Part shown: piece after piece, positions 1 through 7,081 of the stretch
Layout of the letters: each line of letters starts with the position of its first letter
Position numbering within the stretch: the first letter of the stretch is position 1
From: Erythrobacter litoralis
GTDB taxonomy: Bacteria > Pseudomonadota > Alphaproteobacteria > Sphingomonadales > Sphingomonadaceae
Length of the DNA: 64,000 nt
Reading direction: 5' to 3'
NCBI RefSeq assembly: GCF_001719165.1
Contig: NZ_CP017057.1
Coordinates: 2,170,001-2,234,000 of the forward strand
Notes under the pieces: model-generated
What the model was told of the DNA's origin: nothing
What the model saw: only the letters and a program-made list of their open reading frames with translations
The model's database searches: none
Translations under genes and position numbers: made by a program

Positions 1-1535
1 AGTCGACCCTTATGAAGATCATGGCCGGGATCGACACCGATTTCAGCGGCGAAGCGTGGCCGGGTGAGAACATCACGGTCGGCTATCTCCCGCAGGAACC
101 CGAACTCGATCCGACCAAGACCGTGCTCGAAAATGTCCGCGACGGCGCGCGCGAGACCGCCGAACTGGTCGAGGAATTCAACGCCGTTTCCGCGCAGATG
201 GCCGAACCCGACGCCGATTTCGACGTGCTCGGCGACAAGATGGCCGAGCTTCAGGCGAAGATCGACGCGGTCGACGGGTGGACGCTTGACAACCAGCTCG
301 AGATCGCGATGGAGGCGCTGCGCTGCCCGCCCTCCGATGCCAGCGTCGAAAACCTGTCGGGCGGCGAGAAGCGCCGCGTTGCGCTCACCCGCCTGCTGAT
401 CCAGAAGCCCTCGATCCTGCTGCTGGACGAGCCGACCAACCACCTCGATGCCGAAAGCGTCGAATGGCTCGAAAACCATCTGAAAGAATATGCCGGCGCG
501 GTGCTGATGATCACCCACGACCGCTACTTCCTCGACAATGTGGTGGGCTGGATCCTCGAACTCGACCGCGGGTCCTACTACCCCTACGAAGGCAATTATT
601 CGACCTATCTCGAAAAGAAGGCGAAGCGCCTCGAACAGGAAAGCCGCGAGGAATCGGGCCGCCAGAAGCAGCTCAGCCGCGAGCTCGAATGGATCCGCCA
701 GACGCCGAGCGCGCGCCAGACCAAGTCCAAGGCCCGCATCCGCAAGTTCGAGGAGCTCCAGAACTCGCAGGACGGGCGCAAGCCGGGCAAGGCGCAGATC
801 GTCATCCAGGTCCCCGAACGGCTCGGCGGCAAGGTGATCGAGGCGCACAACATCTCCAAGGCCTATGGCGACAAGCTGCTCTTCGAAAACCTGTCCTTCA
901 TGCTGCCGCCGGGCGGCATCGTCGGCGTGATCGGGCCCAATGGGGCGGGCAAATCGACCCTGTTCCGCATCATCACGGGACAGGAAAAGCCCGACAGCGG
1001 CACGATCGAGATCGGCGACACGGTGCGCCTCGGCTATGTCGACCAGAGCCGCGACGACCTCAATCCCAAGAACAACGTCTGGGAGGAGATCTCCGATGGG
1101 CTCGACTACATGAAGGTGAACGGCCACGACGTCTCCACGCGGGCTTACGTGGGCGCGTTCAATTTCAAGGGGCAGGACCAGCAGAAGAACGTCGGCAAGC
1201 TGTCCGGGGGCGAGCGCAACCGCGTCCACATGGCCAAGATGCTGAAACAGGGTGGCAACGTGCTGCTGCTGGACGAGCCGACCAACGATCTCGACGTCGA
1301 GACGTTGGGCGCGCTCGAAGAGGCTATCGAGAACTTCGCGGGCTGCGCCGTGGTGATCAGCCACGACCGCTTCTTCCTCGACCGCCTCGCGACCCACATT
1401 CTCGCCTTTGAGGGCAACAGCCACGTCGAATGGTTCGAAGGGAATTTCGAGGCCTATGAAGAGGACAAGCGACGTCGTCTGGGCGATGCGGCGGATCGGC
1501 CGACGCGGCTCGCGTACAAGAAGCTGACGCGGTGA
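1..1535 (+). CDS. ettA: EttA, energy-dependent translational throttle ABC-F ATPase (5' truncated by window edge)
   Basis: ABC-F protein that binds the ribosomal E site and gates elongation according to ATP/ADP. The frame is open to base 1; the codons just before the first ATG (12) read STL, the end of a Walker A 'GKST', so roughly 40-50 N-terminal residues lie outside the window and ATG 12 is internal. The first cassette keeps its signature (LSGGEKRR) and Walker B (LLLDEPTNHLD). A basic, charged linker follows, the P-site-tRNA-interaction region of ABC-F proteins. The second cassette has GPNGAGKST, LSGGERNR and LLDEPTNDLD. Cytoplasmic, non-transporting. A hairpin terminator candidate lies directly behind it. 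EttA rather than another ABC-F is judged from the linker and overall similarity. Confidence 0.93.
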   Translation, partial: STLMKIMAGIDTDFSGEAWPGENITVGYLPQEPELDPTKTVLENVRDGARETAELVEEFNAVSAQMAEPDADFDVLGDKMAELQAKIDAVDGWTLDNQLEIAMEALRCPPSDASVENLSGGEKRRVALTRLLIQKPSILLLDEPTNHLDAESVEWLENHLKEYAGAVLMITHDRYFLDNVVGWILELDRGSYYPYEGNYSTYLEKKAKRLEQESREESGRQKQLSRELEWIRQTPSARQTKSKARIRKFEELQNSQDGRKPGKAQIVIQVPERLGGKVIEAHNISKAYGDKLLFENLSFMLPPGGIVGVIGPNGAGKSTLFRIITGQEKPDSGTIEIGDTVRLGYVDQSRDDLNPKNNVWEEISDGLDYMKVNGHDVSTRAYVGAFNFKGQDQQKNVGKLSGGERNRVHMAKMLKQGGNVLLLDEPTNDLDVETLGALEEAIENFAGCAVVISHDRFFLDRLATHILAFEGNSHVEWFEGNFEAYEEDKRRRLGDAADRPTRLAYKKLTR

Positions 1536-1541
1536 GACATG

Positions 1542-1570
1542 GGCTGGCGCCCTGACCGGGCGTCGGCTTT
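1542..1570 (+). terminator. Rho-independent terminator candidate after ettA
   Basis: An 11-bp stem with three G-U pairs (arms 1542-1552 and 1558-1568) and a 5-nt loop starts 6 bases past the ettA stop codon and runs into a short T tract (1568-1570). The T tract is weak, so termination efficiency is uncertain. Confidence 0.5.
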
Positions 1571-1578
1571 CATGCCTG

Positions 1579-2139
1579 TCAGCCGCGCATCTTGCGCAGC
1601 AGCATGGTGTTGATCGTATCGAGGTCGTCTTCGCAGACCACCGGCTCGATCCTCCCGAGAAAGCCGGCGACGGCAGCGGCCTTGTTGAAAAGGAATTCAT
1701 CCTTCTCGCCGCGCAGTACCGTCTGCTAATTGAGCTGCAGGTTCATCTGGATCCAGCCAGCCTTGCATTCGACATACTTCACCGCAAGGAAATAGCTCGC
1801 GTCGTCATCGTCCTTGATGTCGTCGAGCCCGCTTTTCATGCGTTCGGCCTGATCCAGCAGATGGTCGCGAATGGCGGCTTTCTGCGCATCGTCGATCGTG
1901 TCGGTGAAGTGGATGTCTGCGACCAGACGGCCTGCATCGAGGATGGATCTGGCTTGGTCGAGCTTGGACAAGGGGCCTCTCCTGAAGATATCGCGATCTT
2001 CCTTCTGCATCTGAAGCGCTGAACACGCAGCCATCAGCGCACTCTCGTATTGTTCCGTAATCGATAGCGCTCCGGCGTTTCCGGTCGGTGCGAGCGCGGC
2101 CAGCGCGCGCCGTTCTCGCTTCGCAGCGGGGGCGCCCAA
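1579..2139 (-). pseudogene. Hypothetical acidic protein gene interrupted by an in-frame amber codon
   Basis: Not a family I recognise. From a TTG at 2139 (no closer ATG; first internal Met at 2034) the frame reads 137 residues, mostly helical and charged with an Asp run (DDIKDDDD), and reaches TAG at 1726-1728. Directly after this amber codon the same frame stays open for another 48 residues, ending KMRG at a TGA (1579-1581). The tail has the same amino-acid style and GC-rich third positions as the upstream part and fills the space up to the ettA terminator. Read together it would be about 185 aa. The simplest explanation is a nonsense mutation (for example Gln CAG to TAG) or a base-call error. 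Convergent with ettA, divergent from acyP. Confidence 0.55.
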
Positions 2140-2154
2140 TGCTAGGCCTCACAC

Positions 2155-2418
2155 ATGGCAATCAACCTCATCGTCCACGGGCGTGTCCAGGGCGTCTTCT
2201 ACCGCGACTGGACGGTGCGGACCGCCCGGGCGCTCGGCCTTGCAGGCTGGGTGCGCAATCTCGCCGACGGCACGGTCGAGGCGCATCTCGAAGGTGATGC
2301 CGGTGCAACCCGCACGATGATCGCAAGAATGCGTGACGGCCCGCCGCGGGCTGAAGTCACGCGGATCGACCAAAGCCCCGCCGAACCGCAAGACCTTTCC
2401 GCCTTCGGACGGCGCTGA
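2155..2418 (+). CDS. acyP: Acylphosphatase
   Basis: Small cytosolic enzyme (87 aa, usual family length 85-100) hydrolysing the carboxyl-phosphate bond of acyl phosphates. The family motif is intact near the N terminus: HGRVQGVFYRDW supplies the phosphate-binding loop and the catalytic Arg, and GWVRN supplies the catalytic Asn. The stretch after it (DGTVEAHLEG) matches the second family signature. Begins at ATG 2155; the upstream hypothetical gene is divergent, leaving only about 15 bp between the two starts. Followed by a BLUF gene on the same strand after 82 bp. Confidence 0.93.
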   Translation: MAINLIVHGRVQGVFYRDWTVRTARALGLAGWVRNLADGTVEAHLEGDAGATRTMIARMRDGPPRAEVTRIDQSPAEPQDLSAFGRR

Positions 2419-2500
2419 CCCCGGCTCGCGCCGCCGATGCCGCTGGCGCTCCCCGCCCCGCAGGTGCTACACGCCCGAGGCACGCAGCAGGAGCGCCGCC

Positions 2501-2911
2501 ATGAAGCAGCTTATCTATCGCTCGCAGCCTTTCGGCTTCGACCACGCCATGCTCGACGGCATCCTCATGGCCGCGCGGCGCAACAACCGCGAAAACGACA
2601 TCACCGGCGCGCTGATCTGCCGGCAGGACATGTATATTCAGCTGGTCGAGGGTCCGGACGACGCGATCGACGCGCTCTATGAACGCATTCTCGCCGATGA
2701 CCGCCACACCGATGTGAAGCTCGAAATGTCGACCGCGATCGAGGAGCGCATGTTCCCCGGATGGGCGATGCTCGACGACACCAATCCGTCGATGACCTTT
2801 TCCAAGGACGAGGTCGAGGACGGTTCGATCGACCGCGCCAGTCCCGAAGCCCTGCGGACCCTGTTCCGCCGGATCGCCGAAAAGGCCGCCGCCGCGCGCA
2901 CGCCGACCTAG
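2501..2911 (+). CDS. Stand-alone BLUF-domain blue-light photoreceptor
   Basis: 136 aa, essentially one BLUF domain with a short tail; no EAL, GGDEF or other output module. FAD-binding and photocycle residues can be placed: Tyr6 (LIYRS), the RRNN pair at 26-29, Gln47 (YIQLVEGP) and the Trp88/Met90 pair (PGWAM). The Tyr-Asn spacing is one residue shorter than I recall for AppA/Slr1694. Known family role: light-induced hydrogen-bond switching around FAD. The partner is unknown; acylphosphatase and a membrane protein flank it. The frame continues upstream, but ATG 2501 has an AGGAG at 2488-2492 and starts exactly at the domain boundary. Confidence 0.85.
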   Translation: MKQLIYRSQPFGFDHAMLDGILMAARRNNRENDITGALICRQDMYIQLVEGPDDAIDALYERILADDRHTDVKLEMSTAIEERMFPGWAMLDDTNPSMTFSKDEVEDGSIDRASPEALRTLFRRIAEKAAAARTPT

Positions 2912-3014
2912 GCGCGCCCCCTTCCCGCCGCTGCCCCGCTCCTCGTCCCGCTGACGCCCCGTCCTGCCCCGCGCAAGCTGGTATGCGAGAAATGCAAGTC
3001 CTAGTTCGCGGCCC

Positions 3015-3530
3015 ATGCCCGACCTGCCCCGGCAATTGCGCAAGAACCGGCTCTGGCCGCTCGCCGCCTTTCTCGTAGTCGCGGCGCTGGGCTGGGGCGC
3101 GCATGCGGCGATCGGCGGGGTCTATTCCGGGGCCGAAGCACGCGACCTGCTCGAGGCGCTGAGCCGCGCGGGCCTCTATCTCGGATCGGCCATCGTCACC
3201 GGGTCCGCCACCACCCTTGCCCTGATGCTGACCATGGTCGGAATGATCGACCGGCTCGAAACCGAATTCAACCGCGAGGCCTACGAGAACGTCAACATGG
3301 TGGCGAAACTGGCAACCGGATCGCTGCTGCTGGCGCTGATCGTGCTGCTCGCCTTCACTCTGCCCGTCGGCGAGTTCGAGGACATGCCCGATCAATGGTT
3401 CGAGATCCTCTACGATGCGCTATTCGCCGGGGCCGTGGCGATGGTCGGCCTGATGGCGGCGACCGTGGTGATGATCTACCTCACGCTGCGCCGCGTGCTG
3501 GCCGCGGTAACCCCAGGCGATGCGTTCTGA
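3015..3530 (+). CDS. Hypothetical integral membrane protein
   Basis: 171 aa of unknown function. After a basic N terminus (RQLRKNRLW) there is a hydrophobic segment (residues ~14-36), two more in the middle (~55-77 and ~97-116) and one near the C terminus (~135-160), giving about four membrane helices. The loop between helices 2 and 3 is acidic and polar (DRLETEFNREAYENVN). No catalytic motif is evident. It stands alone between the BLUF gene and the GGDEF-like gene, all on the plus strand. Confidence 0.7.
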   Translation: MPDLPRQLRKNRLWPLAAFLVVAALGWGAHAAIGGVYSGAEARDLLEALSRAGLYLGSAIVTGSATTLALMLTMVGMIDRLETEFNREAYENVNMVAKLATGSLLLALIVLLAFTLPVGEFEDMPDQWFEILYDALFAGAVAMVGLMAATVVMIYLTLRRVLAAVTPGDAF

Positions 3531-3635
3531 GCAAACCGGGCACGCACCCGCTCCCGCCCCCTTCCGAAGCTTTACGCGTCTTTAACCAAACAAACGGCAT
3601 CCTGCCCCAGCAGGGAGCAATACAGGGGCAGTGAC

Positions 3636-4343
3636 ATGGCAGGGGGCCATTTCGGCGGCGACGCGGTGGCGCTCGCGCTCGACCCGGCAACGGGGCTCAT
3701 CGCCGCAATGGCGCTGGCGATGGTCGTGACTGCCTTCGCGCTGACCCGCCGCCCGCCCACCAAGGCATCGGTGACGCGAGCGCGAGCCGGGCAAGGAGCG
3801 CTGGAGGGCCTGTTCGGGACCGATCGCTTCGAACGCGAACTGCGCCGCGCCGCACGCAGGCCTCAGCGTCCCTATTCCGGGGAAAGCGTGGTCATGGCGC
3901 GGATCGACCACCTGCACTGCGTCGAACGCATCCGGGGCGAGGATATGCGGCGCGAGGCTGCCGCGCGGGTGGCACGGATCATGCGAGCCGGACTGCGCCG
4001 GACCGATAAGTTTCACACGATACCCGGCGATGGTTTCGTGATCGTCATCGAGGGCGCGCGAGAGGCCGAAGCCGCCGGCATTGCCGGGCGGCTGCGACGT
4101 GTGCTCGCCCGCACGACCCATTCCGGCCACGTCGATGCGATGCGCGTAACGGCGAGTTTCGGCGTAGCGGAGAGGCGCGCGGGTGAGAGTTTCGACACGG
4201 CGCAGACAAAGGCGCAAGACGCGCTCGATGCGGCCATGCACTGCGGTGAGGACTGCGTCGTCATGGCCAGCGAGAGCGAGGAAATCCTGTGCCTTCCGCC
4301 GCCCGCCCCGTCGCAGGATGGCATCGCGGCGAAGGGGGCCTGA
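3636..4343 (+). CDS. Membrane-anchored degenerate GGDEF-domain protein
   Basis: 235 aa. One N-terminal membrane helix (~19-37) is followed by a GGDEF-type domain (about 55-215): an LFGTDRFERELRRA start, a substrate-site helix, and the SFGVAER strand typical of the end of the fold. The active-site motif reads GDGF (131-134) instead of GG(D/E)EF, so the metal-binding acidic pair is broken and diguanylate cyclase activity is unlikely. It may act as a GTP or c-di-GMP sensor, or be non-catalytic (inference). An AGGGG lies a few bases before ATG 3636. Convergent with the PPOX gene. Confidence 0.72.
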   Translation: MAGGHFGGDAVALALDPATGLIAAMALAMVVTAFALTRRPPTKASVTRARAGQGALEGLFGTDRFERELRRAARRPQRPYSGESVVMARIDHLHCVERIRGEDMRREAAARVARIMRAGLRRTDKFHTIPGDGFVIVIEGAREAEAAGIAGRLRRVLARTTHSGHVDAMRVTASFGVAERRAGESFDTAQTKAQDALDAAMHCGEDCVVMASESEEILCLPPPAPSQDGIAAKGA

Positions 4344-4352
4344 CCCGGCATT

Positions 4353-4937
4353 CTACGGCGAGAGCCACCGTCCCCTCCACTCTCCGCGCCCATCGCGTTC
4401 GAATCCGGCGCGAACATGGCCGGTATGGGCGAGGTAGAGCCAGTCGAGGCTTGCGAGCTCGACCATCAGGACCGCGAAATTGGGACGACCCGCGACCAGT
4501 TGATCGTCGGTCGGCTCGACCCCTTCGAAAGCGCTCGGAAGGCCGGAAGTCGGCGCCTCGCTGGGCGTGCCGGGGCCATCGCCGAGATAGCAGCGCCGTG
4601 CGAAATTGGTTCCTTTCGCCCATGCCTCGTCGGCGATCGAGGCATCGGTGTGGACGCTCGCCTTGCCGCGGGCGCGGATCTGGATCTTCGAACCCTTGTC
4701 ATAGAACAGCACCGCCGCGCGCGGATCGGCAGCGAAAGCATCGGTCTTGGGCGCCCGGGTATCGGTGTGGAAGCGCAGCGTGAAGGCCGTGCTGTCGAAG
4801 GCGCGAAGCACCATGATGCGGGCATCGACATCGCCGGAGACGACAGCGGGGGTGTGCATTGGCGACTTGCGATCGCGCGCGGCACGGACGAGACGGTTGG
4901 TGAGGTCCTGAAGGACATCGTCGAGTTGGTCGAACAT
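4353..4937 (-). CDS. Pyridoxamine 5'-phosphate oxidase-family flavoprotein (PPOX)
   Basis: 194 aa from ATG 4937, preceded by AAGGGAG; the longer open frame upstream is rejected because the PPOX fold begins at MFDQLDDVL. Split-barrel FMN protein: RIMVLRAFD and LRFHTDTRAPK match the FMN-binding strands, and AAVLFYDKGSKIQIRARG the next. The C terminus ends in a WRGRWLSP-type motif reminiscent of the PNPOx tail, but the PLP-site residues of true PdxH are not clearly present. I therefore call it PPOX family rather than PdxH; substrate unknown. Divergent from the RcnB-like gene across 180 bp. Confidence 0.78.
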   Translation of the reverse strand: MFDQLDDVLQDLTNRLVRAARDRKSPMHTPAVVSGDVDARIMVLRAFDSTAFTLRFHTDTRAPKTDAFAADPRAAVLFYDKGSKIQIRARGKASVHTDASIADEAWAKGTNFARRCYLGDGPGTPSEAPTSGLPSAFEGVEPTDDQLVAGRPNFAVLMVELASLDWLYLAHTGHVRAGFERDGRGEWRGRWLSP

Positions 4938-5117
4938 GCCCGCTCCCTTGCGCGCTCGACCGGACGGGATCAAGGCGCGCTCTGTTTGTTCATTCTTGAC
5001 CCCGGCAACATGAACGTCGACCTGCCGCCCCGGTTCAGGCCGGGGACAGGGCGCGGCCGCTAGACGGGCATCATCACTCAAGCCGTGTGTGGTGGGGCGG
5101 CGACATTGGAGGCACAC

Positions 5118-6236
5118 ATGGACATTACCCGATTGATGCGAGGCAGCGCGCTCTCGGCACTCGCTCTTGCCCTCGCCGCGATCGCCGCACCCGATCCGGC
5201 CGTAGCGGCAAACGCTGTTGCGGACGCATCAGCCTCGGCCGAAATCCAACCGCGCGGAGAGCGCCGTGCGACCCGCAGCGAAGCCCGCTCGCAGCGCCGC
5301 GCAGCCCGTCAGCAAGCACGCAGCCAGCGCCGCGAAGCTCGCCAGCAGGTTCGCCGCGAACGCCCGGCAGTGGTCCGTTCAGGACGCGCCGTGGAGCGGC
5401 GCGAGCGCGCGCAACCCCGCCTCGAACGCTCCGCCCGACCCGCGCGCGAACGATCGGTCAGGACTGCTCGCGAGCGGCCCGACCGGCTCGAACAGCGCGC
5501 AGAGCGCAGCGCTCGGCAGGCCGAACGCCGGCTCGAGCGGCGCGCGGAACGCCTCGAAAGCCGCGCGGATCGCCGCGCGGACCGCGTTGACCGGCGTGGT
5601 GAACGCAGGGCCGACCGGTTCGATCGCCGCGCGGATCGCAGGGAAGATCGCCGTGCGGATCGCAGGGCCGATCGCAGGGAAGATCGCCGCGCGGATCGCA
5701 GGGCCGATCGGCGCAGGGATCGGGGCTTCGACGACCGGATCGCGCGCGGCGTCGGCCGTGCGGACCGTGCCGTCGATCGCCGGGCCGACCGTAGAGCCGA
5801 ACGCAGGGCCGAGCGTCGTCGGGAAATCCGCCGCGACCGGCGGCGCGACTTCAGGCGTGAAATCCGTCGCGAAAGGCGCGACGGCTTCCGCGACGGGGTC
5901 CGGGCCGAGCGGCGTGCGAATTTCCGCCGCTGGGACCGGCGCTGGCGCGACAATGGCCGCTTTGGCTGGCGCGACTATCGGCGCGCGCACCGCCAACACT
6001 TCCGGCTCGGTCGCTATTTCGCCCCTTTCCGCGCGCACCGTTACAGCCGGATCGGGATCGGCTGGCATCTCGACAGCCTGTTCTTCCAGCCGCGCTTCTT
6101 CATCAACGATCCCTGGGCCTTCCGCCTGCCGCCGGCCTACGAACCCTATCGCTGGGTTCGCTATTACGACGACGTGCTGCTGGTCGATGTCTACACCGGT
6201 GAGGTCGTCGACGTGATCTACGATTTCTTCTGGTAG
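5118..6236 (+). CDS. Secreted Arg-rich protein with RcnB-like C-terminal domain
   Basis: 372 aa. ATG 5118 is preceded by GGAGG at 5108-5112. A signal peptide (hydrophobic ~10-30, ending AVAAN) leads into a roughly 240-residue region dominated by Arg, Ala, Asp and Glu in RADRR/REDRR-type short repeats; part of it is an exact 36-bp DNA duplication. The last ~90 residues are aromatic-rich and resemble the RcnB family (periplasmic Ni/Co homeostasis in E. coli): RWVRYYDDVLLVDVYTGEV then a terminal FFW. The Arg-rich linker is far longer than in ordinary RcnB proteins and would be strongly positively charged. Metal function is inference. A strong terminator follows at 6257-6292. Confidence 0.75.
   Translation: MDITRLMRGSALSALALALAAIAAPDPAVAANAVADASASAEIQPRGERRATRSEARSQRRAARQQARSQRREARQQVRRERPAVVRSGRAVERRERAQPRLERSARPARERSVRTARERPDRLEQRAERSARQAERRLERRAERLESRADRRADRVDRRGERRADRFDRRADRREDRRADRRADRREDRRADRRADRRRDRGFDDRIARGVGRADRAVDRRADRRAERRAERRREIRRDRRRDFRREIRRERRDGFRDGVRAERRANFRRWDRRWRDNGRFGWRDYRRAHRQHFRLGRYFAPFRAHRYSRIGIGWHLDSLFFQPRFFINDPWAFRLPPAYEPYRWVRYYDDVLLVDVYTGEVVDVIYDFFW
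5634..5705 (+). repeat. 36-bp direct tandem duplication inside the Arg-rich gene
   Basis: Two adjacent copies (5634-5669 and 5670-5705) differ at one base. They are in frame and each encodes the 12-residue unit DRREDRRADRRA. This shows the Arg-rich region has grown by in-frame tandem duplication. Confidence 0.85.
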
Positions 6237-6256
6237 GTCCTTTCACAAGGCGAACC

Positions 6257-6292
6257 GCCCCCGTCCGCGCCTGCGGCCGGGGGCCCTTTTTT
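6257..6292 (+). terminator. Strong rho-independent terminator after the RcnB-like gene
   Basis: Outer stem 6257-6263 with 6278-6284 (7 bp, all G-C), one unpaired base on each side, inner stem 6265-6268 with 6273-6276 (4 bp), tetraloop, then two C and six T (6287-6292). It starts about 20 bp after the stop codon. Confidence 0.85.
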
Positions 6293-6379
6293 CTCGCCCT
6301 CGCCCGTTGCCCCCGTCATCGCCTGCATCGGCCCATCCCTTCTTGCGCCCGAGCGTGCGCCTGTTAGAGAGGCGCCCCC

Positions 6380-7048
6380 ATGCCCAAGGCCCCAGCCATT
6401 CCCGATCAGGACGCGCTGCGCCGCATAGGCGGTCAGGTGACGAAGCGCCTCGATGACGATCCCGGCGTGTACCGGATCGACACCGACAAGGCCGACCTGT
6501 TCGCGGTCGGAGACTTCCTCACCCCTGCCGAATGCCAACGGCTGTGCCTCATGATCGACGAGGTCGCGCGTCCCTCCAGCCTTCACGAACAGGGCTATGA
6601 AAGCGGCTTTCGCACTTCCTATTCGGGCGACCTCGACCCGCATAACAGCTTCGTGATGGGCATTTCGCGCCGGATCGACGATTTGCTCGGACTGAATCCC
6701 GCCACCGGCGAAGCGATCCAGGGCCAGCGTTATCTGCCGGGGCAGGAATTCAAGCCGCACAATGACTGGTTCTACACCTCCGAGGGCTACTGGCCGCTCG
6801 AACGCAAGCGCGGCGGGCAGCGAAGCTGGACCGCGATGGCCTTCCTCAACGAGGTCGAGGAAGGGGGACACACCCATTTCACCGAGATCGGCGTCTCGAT
6901 CGAGCCCAAGCCGGGCGTGCTCCTGATCTGGAACAATGCCGACAGGGACGGCGCACCCAACGAACTGACAAAGCATGCCGGCACCCCGGTGGGCAAGGGC
7001 GTGAAATACATCATAACCAAGTGGTATCGCACCCGGCGCTGGCGCTAG
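6380..7048 (+). CDS. 2OG-Fe(II) oxygenase, prolyl 4-hydroxylase type
   Basis: 222 aa, soluble. The double-stranded beta-helix iron site is complete: His127 and Asp129 (FKPHNDW), distal His199 (TKHAGTPV) and the 2-oxoglutarate-binding Lys209 (GVKYIITKW). The QRYLPGQEFKPH strand and the FLNEVEEGGHTHF strand match the P4H alpha-subunit catalytic domain family. Bacterial members hydroxylate Pro in proteins or small substrates; the target here is unknown. It stands alone, convergent with lysS, with the RcnB-gene terminator upstream. Confidence 0.85.
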   Translation: MPKAPAIPDQDALRRIGGQVTKRLDDDPGVYRIDTDKADLFAVGDFLTPAECQRLCLMIDEVARPSSLHEQGYESGFRTSYSGDLDPHNSFVMGISRRIDDLLGLNPATGEAIQGQRYLPGQEFKPHNDWFYTSEGYWPLERKRGGQRSWTAMAFLNEVEEGGHTHFTEIGVSIEPKPGVLLIWNNADRDGAPNELTKHAGTPVGKGVKYIITKWYRTRRWR

Positions 7049-7081
7049 GTCGGGGCGTTTTGTCGCTTGCGCTTAGCCAAC

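Noticed and set aside
1726..1728. Recoding of TAG (pyrrolysine or genome-wide sense codon)
   Set aside because: Many intact conserved genes in the window terminate at TAG at their normal family length, and no pyl genes are visible.
4390..4412. tRNA T-loop-like motif (GTTCGAATCC)
   Set aside because: Falls inside the conserved PPOX coding frame and no cloverleaf can be built around it.
5309..6068. Long antisense open frames opposite the Arg-rich gene
   Set aside because: They mirror Arg codons (CGN) read backwards; no start signals and low-complexity products. The plus-strand frame has signal peptide, Shine-Dalgarno site and a conserved C-terminal domain.
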